From the NCBI GenBank assembly GCA_002261195.1, contig MVBO01000079.1, positions 1 through 64,000 on the forward strand: a DNA stretch of 64,000 bases. The letters run 5' to 3'. Positions 22,995 to 35,152 of the stretch are shown one piece after another (position 1 is the first letter of the stretch; each line of letters starts with the position of its first letter). The notes under the pieces are model-generated. The model was not told the origin of the DNA and did no database searches. It was given only the letters and a program-made list of their open reading frames with translations. The position numbers were made by a program, and so were the translations under genes. The DNA comes from Bifiguratus adelaidae. Taxonomy: Eukaryota > Mucoromycota > Endogonomycetes > Endogonales.

Positions 22995-25599
22995 TTACGC
23001 CGAGCCGGCATTCTCTGCTTTGGTAGATATTAGGGAAAACGAATAATACGAAACCACATTAGCAGCCACCGTGAGTTCTCCAAGTAAATTCACAACTTCC
23101 TTGGAGTAGAGCACATCTTGCGACAGCGCTGGGAAAGAACTCGGGAAATACTACGAATGCGTTAGCTGTGGTTTGACAAAGCCATGCATAAGTGACGCAC
23201 CTTCTCTTCCTTAAAAGCAGTATGAGAACGCATAAGAATATGGCAGATGACGAAGCGGACAATGAGCTGTCTCAAGAAGTCATCCTGTAGGAAGCGACGA
23301 ACGAGATTGTCTGCAAGTTCGTCGATATTTAGGAAAACGCAGCAAAAATAAAGTAAGAAGTTATATACTTACTCAACGAAGGGCTCACATGGAGCTGATC
23401 CGTAACCTTGTTCTCTGCTTGAGCAATGATTCGGTTGCATTCCTTCCACGTAGCCGGATCCATTTCAGCAATGTCTGAAATGAAACTGAAGCCAAGGATA
23501 GGATTGTGCAGGAATAAAGTGAACAGACTGCCGATCTCTGTGACATCTGAAGAGCAGCGAGTTACAACTGGAAGCTCATCAATTGGCAACATACCTTGAA
23601 TGGAGGATGGATATTCGGTAGGTGAGGACAAACAAAGGAAAGGCTGATTGAACGCGTTCGGCAGTTCCTAAAGCGTCTCGAGTTATAGGGACGTATTCCG
23701 CTGAAGAGCTGGGATGAAACTCACTTGGAATGCCCGACTGCTTGAGCTGTCTACAATCAAGAACAAAGGTTTCCGTGTACAAGGTAACAGGTCCAGTGGG
23801 TAGAGCGCGTGGTTCGACGATCGGTCCTTAATTTCTTCTTTGTCGCTGCTGGACTTTGAATAGCTTAAAGCAACACCTTCCTGATATCCTGGGATAGTAA
23901 TCATCTCCGCCTTTTCACTGGCGGAGTTCCGCGTATAGCCATCAGCTGAAATATACAAGAGCAGGACCGAGTTTTCATCAATTTCCTAAGGCAAGTTTTC
24001 GTATCAGAGCCATTCTGTAACTTTTCACAAGCTGGCGCTTACTTTGAAGGCAGCAGCCAAATACACCATAAGCTGACTCTGAGTCGGACGGTATAGGAGG
24101 TACTTGTGAGGGTTTGCGCGCTTGATTGTGCGCTCAGGTGCCGGCGCTTCCTCCGTGCTATTGCCAGCCGTACTCTCTTTTTCTTTGCCATATGGTTCGC
24201 GCTCTACATTGAAAAAGTGATGAGTTCCCAGAACATCCACTACGGTAACCTCAGGAGCCTATACGTACCCAAGGATTGAAGCATGCGGTACATATCAAGG
24301 GTGAGCTCAGAGAATTTGATCTGATGCTGATGATTGCCAACCAAAATAGCTTCTTGCAATTGCAGTCTGCCCTTGCTGTCCCTATCCGGTGCAGTCGAAT
24401 TTTCCAGCTGCAGTCTCCCCAAGACAGGTACTGGTTTGCCATCTTGACCGATAGGAATAAGCTTCTTTTCAGCATCCATAAAGGTCGAGATCTCCTGCAA
24501 CACATTTTGCCATTGCGCTGCATCTGCAGGTTTGAACATTTTGGTGTAATCGTCCACTTGCGTCTCCAACTCCTTTACTAATGTCTTGACGACATCATGC
24601 TGGTTCAGAAGTAAGCAGACAACGATATATCGAGCATAGAATCGCATATTCTTGATTCTCAATGCGGGACTGCAAGGACAAGTTGAGACGCTCTTCGTTT
24701 CCGCTTTGAAACCAAAAATCCTTACTTTTGGCTGTCTAATATGTCCTTGAAATACTGCCGGTCTCTGATGGCTCCATAAAAGACGTACGCCTCCTTGAGG
24801 TAATTTGTTTCGCTTGTCCGGAGACTTAAGAGCAGCTCTGTTAGCATACGTTCGATAATCGCGAGCGCCTACACACTAATAATGATAATACAGCTGACCG
24901 ATCTTGCTGGCAATCTCACCGACTTCCCACCGTTTCAGACCATAGTTGTTCTTATCTTCAAGGATAAATCTACGCACGCGGAAAGGTCAAGCTCGAGTCT
25001 GAGGGGTGGTAAAATTGCCTACCTATTGTACATTTGGAATTGCCACAACTGCTCGTAGCAAGAGCGCCAAGCGCATGATCAGTTCCTTTCTTATACGCTG
25101 AGATAACCGCAGTCTTACCTTGGTGTAGACTTCAAATGTTTTGTGGAAATACTAGGCATTAAGTGAGTCGCCAAGCACATCAACCACGATGCTGCTCTTC
25201 GACGACTTACTGGTTGCCATTGACGACTGCTTCCTGTGGGAGGTAAGTCTCTGCAACATCGCAAAGTCAGCCCATGCTCGTACACTCCAAGCCATGCGCT
25301 CACCTCAACCTACAAAAACACAGGCAATCAGTAAGCGGAACACAGAGACATATGCGCCATGCAACCTACCCAGCAAACAGCTGTTGACTCTTCTCCAACA
25401 AGTATTCAAACTCTTGAACAACGTCCTGAACCTTCAACGCCGCCTCCTTGACGTCGTTACCTGCATCCACACCTCCGGTAGCTTGCACTTCCATAGCATC
25501 CGACTCTCCTCCGTTGTTGCTCTTGTCAAAAGTAGCTACTGTATTTAAAGACCCGCTAGGTCCTTCCACATCTTGCATTGGCTCCATAGAAGAAGGCAA
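22995..25599 (-). CDS. SCAI: SCAI (suppressor of cancer cell invasion) homologue
   Basis: Orthologue of SCAI, which in animals represses MRTF-SRF transcription and joins 53BP1-linked DNA double-strand break repair. Nearly every SCAI landmark is present: VVQEFEYLLEKSQQLFAGLRDLP, NNYGLKRWEVGEIASKIGQLYYHYYLRTSETNYL, MRFYARYIVVCLLLNQHDVV, IKFSELTLDMYRMLQSLEREP, NPHKYLLYRPTQSQLMVYLA, PCTRKPLFLIVDSSSSRAFQ, SPTEYPSSIQDVTEIGSLFTLFLHNP and FLQDDFLRQLIVRFVICHILM. The start is ATG 25599. The first exons are 25599-25370, 25309-25304 (6 nt), 25250-25211, 25151-25119 and 25048-25023; more follow to TAA 22995-22997. The N-terminal 45 residues are disordered. The protein lacks known catalytic motifs in any organism. 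The neighbouring importin-13 and DUF2358 genes are functionally unrelated. Identification rests on my memory of human SCAI and is strong. Confidence 0.93.
25304..25309 (-). other. SCAI: 6-nt microexon of SCAI (GTTGAG)
   Basis: Read on the minus strand, tttttgtag/GTTGAG/gtgagc places six coding bases between good splice sites. Without it exon 1 (..LFAGG) joins the next exon as ..LFAGDLPP. With it the protein reads ..LFAGLRDLPP, which restores the family's conserved SGLRELP. The flanking phases (2 on entry, 2 on exit) agree. Confidence 0.75.
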
Positions 25600-25806
25600 G
25601 AGTGAAATGGTCCCCCAGCCGCGTGTGACTACTCCATAAAAGGCATTCAGCGTTTGAGAGCGCGTTTAAGGTTTTTGATGTATGGATAGCAGTCTACGAG
25701 TGCATCCATGACACGGTAGTAGGCAACACTATGAATACAAAGTTGGATGATGAAGCTTATGAATGTTTATTGGGTCGATGGAATGAATGATGCTCCTTTA
25801 ACAAGT

Positions 25807-26766
25807 TTACAATGGAATTCCCAATTCTGGTTGTCGCCGTCTAGTCAATGCACCTCTCAATCTCCACCAGAGACTACCTAGGCCATGCAATGTCAACGCT
25901 CTGCGACTAGGTGAAGGGACAACACTTTCAATTCTGTGCTCGCAAACGTGTCCATGTTGATCAAATTTGTAAAGAAAGAGGCCTTCGTATTGGCTTCGAT
26001 TTTGTGGCAAGCTTGGGGTCGAGGAGGTGTCGGGTAGCAAGAGTAGTGTACGTGGCGTGGCTTCCAACTTCCATCGTACGTACAATCGTACAATTTTGTC
26101 GCTGCTCTTTGGAATTGTGGATAATGATCGTTGATTGTGTTGAAGGGATGATAGGATGGATGAGGTGGGCAATGACATATGTGAGAGTTCTATAGACTGA
26201 CTTGGTCCGGGAATAATACTAGGTAGAGTCGAAGAAAAGCCTTGGAAAGCATTGAAATGCGTTACTCCACCACCATCCATGTCATCGCCACCATCTTCTT
26301 CATTCTCCATATACGTCCGTATTTTGGTCACACTGAACAGAATGTCATCGAACCATAACCCGAGACTCCAGCGAAGCATATTTGAAACTCCAATGTAGAC
26401 ATGCTTTCCTTCTACGTGCATGCCGGTGTAATGCGGATCATACAGGATAATGTTGTTTGAGTATATCGATGTGTCGGCGAGTCCCTGGTCAAAGAACAAG
26501 GGAAGGTCGTTTTGTAGTGCGCTTATGGCTGATACAGTAACTCGTTCAATCTAGTGCTACACGACTGACAGCTATGAAAGAAACTTACCACGTCCAACGT
26601 TTAACGTATAGTCGTCCGCGCCTTGTTGATCCTCTTGTTGTTCGCAACGTCGCGTCGCAGATAGAAAGCGGCGGCTACTAGGCTGCACTAGTGGTAAAGA
26701 AGGTCTGCAGATACAGCGCAGTGTCGAAAGCTCTCGGCATGACCTTTCTGCAAGCTTTGAAGCCAT
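25807..26766 (-). CDS. DUF2358 / C6orf136-like protein, probably mitochondrial
   Basis: Exons 26766-26589 and 26528-25807 give 299 residues. The N-terminus is Arg/Ser-rich with almost no acidic residues (MASKLAERSCRELSTLRCICRPSL..SRRFLSATRR), typical of a mitochondrial presequence. The body fits the SnoaL-like DUF2358 fold: LPLFFDQGLADTSIYSNNIILYDPHY, then VGVSNMLRWSLGLW, KIVRLYVRWKLEATPR and a closing LYKFDQHGHVCEHRIESVVPSP. Human C6orf136 shows the same order of blocks. Function unknown. An insert of about 60 low-complexity residues (Asp/Gly then Ser-rich) interrupts the fold; it could hide an unspliced intron but the frame is open. The start codon lies only 51 bp from that of the divergent importin-13 gene. 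Confidence 0.72.
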
Positions 26767-26817
26767 AGCGTGAAAAGTAACCTTTTGTGACTTGGTGGTG
26801 AAAAGGCACGGGGGCCA

Positions 26818-29800
26818 ATGCAGGTGCCTTCCGCAGTCGAGTTGGAAGAGGTGAGCCAACAGACGGACGTCATGCGCAGCAGTTGATGAAGCGACAAGGT
26901 CATTGAGCGACTTTACAACGCGACAGACCCGAGCGTCACCAGCCAAGCACAGGAGCTCGTTCAGCAATGGCAACGCGATACATCGGCATGGGACGGTGCA
27001 GGGCAACTTCTGCACTCTAGTGTGCGTATTGACTGGTAATGATCTGCTTCTACACTCGTACCTAACACAAGTTGTCTCGCAAAGTCCACCAATGTCCAGT
27101 TTATAGGTGCGCACACCTTCCTGGTGAAAATCACCCGAGACTGGTAGGTTGCGCGCTCAGGAGACGCTGAACGCGAGCACGGACAATGGCTGAACGACGC
27201 GCTTGGTATTACAGGGACACCTTAAGCCCGGATCGATATGAATGGCTCAAAGGCACGCTCATTTTCTGCATCGTCCGATATGTGGGGCCGAGTTTTGTGG
27301 TCACAAAGCTCTGTGTAGCGGTGAGAATCCTTCTGATAAATGTCTAGCGAACATTGACAACTCATCGACCCTCGTATAGCTCGCCGTATATGCCTTCAGA
27401 GTTCCAAAAGGGACGTGGCCTCATTTTGTACAAGATGTTTGCGAACTTGTAGCCTCTCAAATCAGCGAACAGCCGCTTAACCGGGACAAACTGTATGCAA
27501 AGTTACTCGACTTTCTCAAAGTTGTTCCAGAGGAGGCTACTGCCATAGAATTGCCTCCAGGCGACAAGTAAGCGTTGATTCGACGAAATTGAGTTCGATC
27601 TCACGAAATGGCATTGGCTCTATAGGTCCAGAGTGAATCAGGCGCTATTAGAGGGCATGCATCCGGCCATACAGGTGATACAGACTGCCCTACACGTAGG
27701 AGAACATGGTCCAAATCCTCTGGCGTCGGCCGCTTTAACCTCGTTGCAAAGCTGGATACAGTATGGACTTACCACCGAGTACGTCTTGACTCGTGCTTGT
27801 AAATGACTTCAGCTAACGCGCTCATAGTTTACTTCATTCCCTTCTTCAACCAGTAATGCATTTGATACCCCATGAAGAGACATTCGAAGCCGCAGCTGAT
27901 GCAATGAATGAAATCATGTCCAAACCTTGTAAGGAATCCATGAAGGAGATCTACAAGACCATGTTACAGTTCACCACGTCGGAGTGGATTCAGGCAGAGT
28001 ATCGCAAAGCCATCGAAGGTATGTGATGTGGCTGCCTTGATGTGCGCTTGGACAAAACTAAAGCTTGTAATTGCAGAGGAAGATGGAGACAAAGCAAGGC
28101 AGTTATGCCGCCTTGTCATAGCTCTTGGCGAAAACTACGACCACTATATCGCCGATTTTCGGTCAGATAGTGTTCAAGCATACTTGAGACTGACCATCGA
28201 CTTCATACGATTTCCCGGTTATTTTGCTGCTGACCAAGAGGTTAGCGACCTGCCACTAAATTTCTGGTCAGACTTGCAAGAGATGCTATACGATGAAGGT
28301 CGATTACCTTTGACTACTTATGACTATTGGGACATCGCGATGACAGAGTTGTACTCCAACTTGGTTGAAGTCTTGGTTGACAAGATAACGTACCCTCCGC
28401 TACCGGTATTTGGGGCTTGGATGAAGGGTAAGATACGCTTACGGATACGCTTACGGAAAAGGAATATTTATTCAATTTTGAAAAGATGTCAAGGATCGCT
28501 GGCGGATATTTCGACGAGATGTTGGTGACACACTAATGTGTGCATACTATATCCTTCAGCATCGAATGACAGACTATCTGCTTCAGTTGGTCCACAACAG
28601 CGTTGCTGAGATGTCACAAGAAGGATCTCCGGCTACACTGAAGGTAATTCTGATCACTTTTCGAAAACGGCTTGCGCTTACTCCATCGTCATATTTGCAG
28701 CTCGAAGCGAGCTTATACGCAATCAAGTGTTTGTCAGAGGGTATCCCATCAGCCGAACAAGACTTCCTCCAACAATTATTCACAAGCGACCTTTTTGATT
28801 GCGTATCCGCGGCACCTGACGTCCGGTTGAAAGCGACTTTAGTCAGTCTCGTTGGCGCCTATACAGAATGGTTCCGAAATCATCCCGAATACATCGTCCT
28901 CACCCTCAACTACGTTGTCCAAGCCCTTTCACATCCGCAGACCTCAGTCATTGCCGCTATGACCTTCAAAACAATATGCGACATGTGTCGCAAACCAATG
29001 GTGGACCTCATTGGCTCTCTTGTGCAAACATACAATGCAGTGAGCCGCTCCATACAGGTCGGTTGTTCTAGCTGGTCAAGAGATAATGATGCATTCTACT
29101 AAAACCATTTGTGTAGCCCCTCGAAAAACAGAAAATCGTAGAGTCTGTAGCGGCTGTTATTGAAGCTGTGCCGCACGAGCACATGCTGGGAGCTCTTGTT
29201 GTACGTAAAAGATGTTCGGCAGGCTTTCTTCAACTGACCTGACATTGGTAATTGTAGGAATTTACGCAAGAGTTCTTTGACGAGATCGCGCAGGCGCTTT
29301 CCGTGGGCAAAAATGTAGGCGATGTCAATCTGCTTCTGACGTGTATTGTCACTAACGTCCGAATTGACAGGAGCAAGCAAAAGCGATAATCATTGATAAC
29401 TTCAAGTATCTTACGGGATGTTGTCGGGGCTTGATATCTCCAGAAGATGAGGGTGCAGTCGCTGAAGTTTTGAAGCCGGAAAGCGAAAGAATAGTCGACA
29501 AAAACGGATTCTCGAAAGATGCGCATACTGCAAAGCTAGAAGCCAGTATTTACGCCGCTGCAAGCAACACCTTATCCATATGGGTGGATTGTGACGATGT
29601 TGTAACCGTAAGTATTGTCATCATGCCTGCTACATCGGCGTAATGTTGCTTTGCAGGCCACATGCCAATTTCTGATAGACGGCCTGAAAACGGACCATCT
29701 CGTGCTCGCTGTACCTCTTGAACCCCTTTGCCAACTCATCTCTGATATCTACAACCATCGACCACATGTGCCGCTATTAACAACTGCAGCAGTCGCGGTT

Positions 29801-30571
29801 GCCACCTATGGCAAAACGACACATACCCGACCCACTCTCCTCCAACTCATTAATAATGTCAGCGTCAAATCCCTGCCTGGAATGCAGACAACAGAAGGTA
29901 AATGCCCATCTGAGATATTATAAATTTCACGTTAAGGCTAGACGATGTTACAGATATCGAGCAATTCCCCGAGTTTGCTAGCGCGTATTTCGGTCTACTA
30001 ATGCGGGTGAGTACCGTGAACAGCAATATATATGAAACCCGCAGAAACTTACCCTCTCTAGGCACTTAAACAATCACCACAGCTTGTTCTTCACCTAACC
30101 GACGATCTCCTGGACGCCATCACCAAAGTCGCCATCACCGGGATGCTCGTTCAAGATCGACTGGCGCTCAAAACCATCCTTGCCTTCCTCGCCGATTTGA
30201 CGACACTTACCCTCGAACAAGACCCTACCTTGGAAAACAAATACGACGCACTTGTGAGGCATTGCGCCGATCATCTCATGCATACGCTCATTCTGGACAT
30301 TGGTGGACACGCACCTCGCTCCGTCCTCGGTCAACTGATCGATTTTCTCTATCGGTTCGTTGGACGACACGTTGAATTATCCAGACAATGCCTCTTCCAT
30401 ACTTTACAAACACCTGGCTTTCCGACGCCCTATGTGGACAATGACGACAAGGAATTGTTCGTAAAAAGTGTTCTGGGTACGCGGTCGCCAAAGCGATTTA
30501 GAGAAGCTGTTCAAACATTCAGCTCAAAAGCTAGACAATTGCATGGAACCGCCTTTGGCTCAGCTGTTTAG
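26818..30571 (+). CDS. IPO13: Importin-13 (Pdr6/Kap122-related) bidirectional nuclear transport receptor
   Basis: Importin-beta family receptor; animal importin-13 brings in proteins such as MAGO-Y14 and UBC9 and exports eIF1A. Sixteen exons give 961 residues (human 963): 26818-26850, 26899-27021, 27100-27143, 27215-27320, 27380-27567, 27626-27778, 27828-28018, 28077-28427, 28486-28643, 28701-29057, 29117-29200, 29258-29314, 29371-29607, 29657-29897, 29954-30006 and 30062-30571. The N-terminal VIERLYNATDPSVTSQAQELVQQW matches the importin-13 start, so the ATG at 27186 is internal. Further landmarks are SFVVTKLCVALAVYAF, RLVIALGENYDHYI, VGDTLMCAYYIL and the C-terminal GGHAPRSVLGQL..LQTPGFPTP. 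The intron at 28644-28700 is 57 nt, free of stops and in frame, so retention would add 19 residues. The intron after 28427 contains a 12-bp tandem duplication. Confidence 0.95.
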
Positions 30572-30667
30572 GAGAAAGTTAATTGCCTGTCAATAGTATA
30601 TCATATACAGGGCGTGCTAATACATAAAACGTAACAAAGCACCGCCAAGACGCTCTACTTTATGTAT

Positions 30668-32278
30668 CTATGCAATATAGCGGAATCCAGGGGCCTTATC
30701 AAACTTCTCGTATACATCAATGCCAGCATTGTCTTCAGGTGCAGGACCTTCTTCGCGATCTCTTCTGCGGTTCTCAAACTTGAGGATAATGTAGAGTGCG
30801 AGACCGAGAATGGCCGTGACGAGAGAAAAGGCAAGGTTGAGAGACATACCGGTAATGAAGATGGGTGTTTGTGAGCTCGGGAAGACGAAGGAAGCCAAGA
30901 CTGAGAAGCATTGGCCGACGGCGTTGAGTTGACCAAGCGCGACGGCACGAGCCGATTCCGTAGCATTATTGTTGGCCGCCCATGAGAGGCACAATGGAAT
31001 GTTGGTGAAGGTAGGAGCGACGAGCAGAAAGGTGGCAAATTATCGGACGCCCTGATTCTGTTGAACAGTAATCAAGATGATGAATCCGATAGCGGCAACC
31101 ATGCCGTTCATGAACACAAAAAGACCACGAATCTTCAATCGGTCAGAAATATTGCTGACGATGGTCATGTAGACCAAGGCGACAGCGTAGGGAGGCACAG
31201 TATAGAGTTGTGCATTGACACTGGAATATCCCATGGTCTTGATGATGGTGGGCAAGAATCCTGAGATGGAACCAAGGGTCAGGTTGATACCGAGGTACAT
31301 GCATGCCATCATCCAGTTCTTGTAATCAGTGAGGGCATGACGGAGACTGGGCCAGTGGAAATTTCTAGGTCCTTCAGCTAGACCTTGGCTGTTGAGACGC
31401 GTGTTCGCAATTGTTCTTTCCTCCTCAGTGATAAATTTACTGGTTTCCGGACGATCGGGCAAGCAAAAGAAGACAACAAGTGCAAGTAGAACGGTAGGCA
31501 AGCCTTCAATGAGGAACAGAATGCGCCAATCGGACAAGGAAGCACCCTTGATAATATCGACACCATAGGCAATCAAACCACCAAAAGTACCCGCCAACGC
31601 GCCGCATCCAATGAAGAGCGAAATGCGCGTAGCGATCTCGTTGCGTTTGTACCAGTAACTAAATACGGCAAATATCAATCAATGTTCATTGTCCATTGGC
31701 GCTCAAAGAAACCACTCACGAGTAGTAAGAGGCACGGTAGGACCGAAACCGGCTTCACCGATACCAATGAAGAGACGGCAGACAACAAGACCCGCGTAAC
31801 TCGTAACGGAAGCTTGACAAGTAGCGGCGATACCCCAGATCAGACAGGCAATAGACAAGGCGGCGGCAGGTGGGAGAAACTTGGCCATCATATTTCCCGG
31901 AATATTGAAGATGATGTAGGCAATGTAGAAGGAAGCAAGACACACATCATACTTGATATCATCATTGTCCAAGACTTCCGTTTGCAATCCTTGCAGACGA
32001 GCATTGCCCATGTTACCACGATCCAAGTAGGCAGACAGATACATGCACATGGTCAAGGGCAGAATAACCATATCTAGTTTTCGAACAAGCTTGCGTTCAG
32101 CCTTTCTGTATTCTTGCAAGTGAACTCCACCACCAATGGACGAAGCATAAGCAGAAGAACCTTTTTCCGTATCGGTGACTGAGGTTTGATGCGTCAATGC
32201 ATTGTCAAAAGATTCGTCAGACATCTTGGCCCTGGGAGCACCCTCCTCCGTGGTAACTTGTGCCTTCTCAGCGTCCAT
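30668..32278 (-). pseudogene. MFS anion:cation symporter (Dal5/Tna1 type), damaged copy
   Basis: Twelve-helix carrier of the allantoate/nicotinate permease family. It aligns along its whole length with the intact carrier at 48483-50075 (same single intron position, same landmarks YLDRGNMGNARLQGL, GIGEAGFG, WYKRNEIATR, LPDRPETSKF, NPLASFV-type tail and KAPGFRYIA end). Exon 1 is 32278-31720 and exon 2 31658-30668. Two lesions stand out. In-frame TAA at 31042-31040 replaces the Tyr codon of the conserved VRYFATF. Exon 1 is one base short just before its donor (..CTTACTACTC/gtgagt against ..CTCTATTACTC/gtaagt), which puts exon 2 out of phase unless a weak donor 4 nt downstream is used. The rest of the frame is clean, so the damage looks recent, or is an assembly error. 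Confidence 0.8.
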
Positions 32279-32848
32279 GTCTCAATGAACAAGAGATATG
32301 GAAGAACGCCTCTGTATTTATACGCATTGTAGATCTCGGGGTAAAAAGTGGGGTATTTCCTTGGAATGGCAAAGAGTTACTCCGGATTTTCAATCCTCGA
32401 CCATCTCCGTCTTTGTATCACTACCAGTTGAGTGGAAAAGTTCACACACTGGATTTGAACAAAACATCACCTGTCCGCGGCTCCACATTGACTAGACTTA
32501 AAATGGGTGAACAAGCCCGGAATTTGTAAACTCCGCAGCGGGCACTCGGCGCGCACCTTCGCGGTCACGTTGATGCCCGGGCGCCCTTATCTCTTTTCTC
32601 CATGTTTGTCAATATGACCTGGTAGCACCCGGTATTCTACCATTGAGTCAAAACCGGCCTAAAGGGCAGGGCAAGGGGAACTGGAAGGACCACTGCCGAA
32701 TTTGGGTGGCTTAGGTCAGTCAATTTTTCCACGTCACCCTTTCCACGGTCAAGAGCTCTTCACTCTTCGTCGTGATAGATCGCTGCATACACGCCGGTCT
32801 CTTTCTTTAATCCAGAAAACTTTTCAAAAAAGAGAGTTAGGATTCGTT
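32279..32848. other. Divergent promoter region, MFS copy / PAB1
   Basis: About 570 bp between two divergent starts. The PAB1 side carries pyrimidine-rich stretches (tttttccacgtcaccctttcc and ctctttctttaat). An A-rich 5' leader just before the PAB1 ATG (cttttcaaaaaagagag) recalls the A-rich leaders through which PABPs regulate their own translation, but it is short. No gene is seen. Confidence 0.45.
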
Positions 32849-34895
<2,047 letters not shown>

Positions 34896-34984
34896 TTCGC
34901 ATTGCCCCATCGAATCGTCACATTTGTTGCACCCCATCTGAGCAGGGTGCTGGTCACTTGTTCCTGCATTTTCAATATCATCGT

Positions 34985-34990
34985 AATAAA
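34985..34990 (+). terminator. Polyadenylation signal of PAB1
   Basis: AATAAA, 90 nt after the PAB1 stop. It is the only perfect copy in the 250-bp gap before the convergent PSP1-domain gene. Confidence 0.6.
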
Positions 34991-35152
34991 GTCTTCGAAA
35001 TGAACATGTTTGCATCCATATTGTCTATGCAAAACGAAACGCATATTCTACAAGAGCTATTACATCTGCTTAATCTAGTACCCATCTAAGGACAAAAATG
35101 AAATCTAGAAACAACGAGCAAACTGAAGCAAAACATCTATATCTAACCCTTT

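Noticed and set aside
22995-25599. Proteasome lid subunit (Rpn3-like) reading of the SCAI gene
   Set aside because: First impression from the helical YARYIVVCLL segment; the ordered SCAI motifs along the whole protein fit far better.
27186-27250. ATG at 27186 as the start of importin-13
   Set aside because: Two upstream exons (26818-26850, 26899-27021) and 27100-27143 encode the conserved N-terminus, and the sequence at 27186-27214 is intron.
28432-28455. Minisatellite
   Set aside because: Only two copies of a 12-bp unit.
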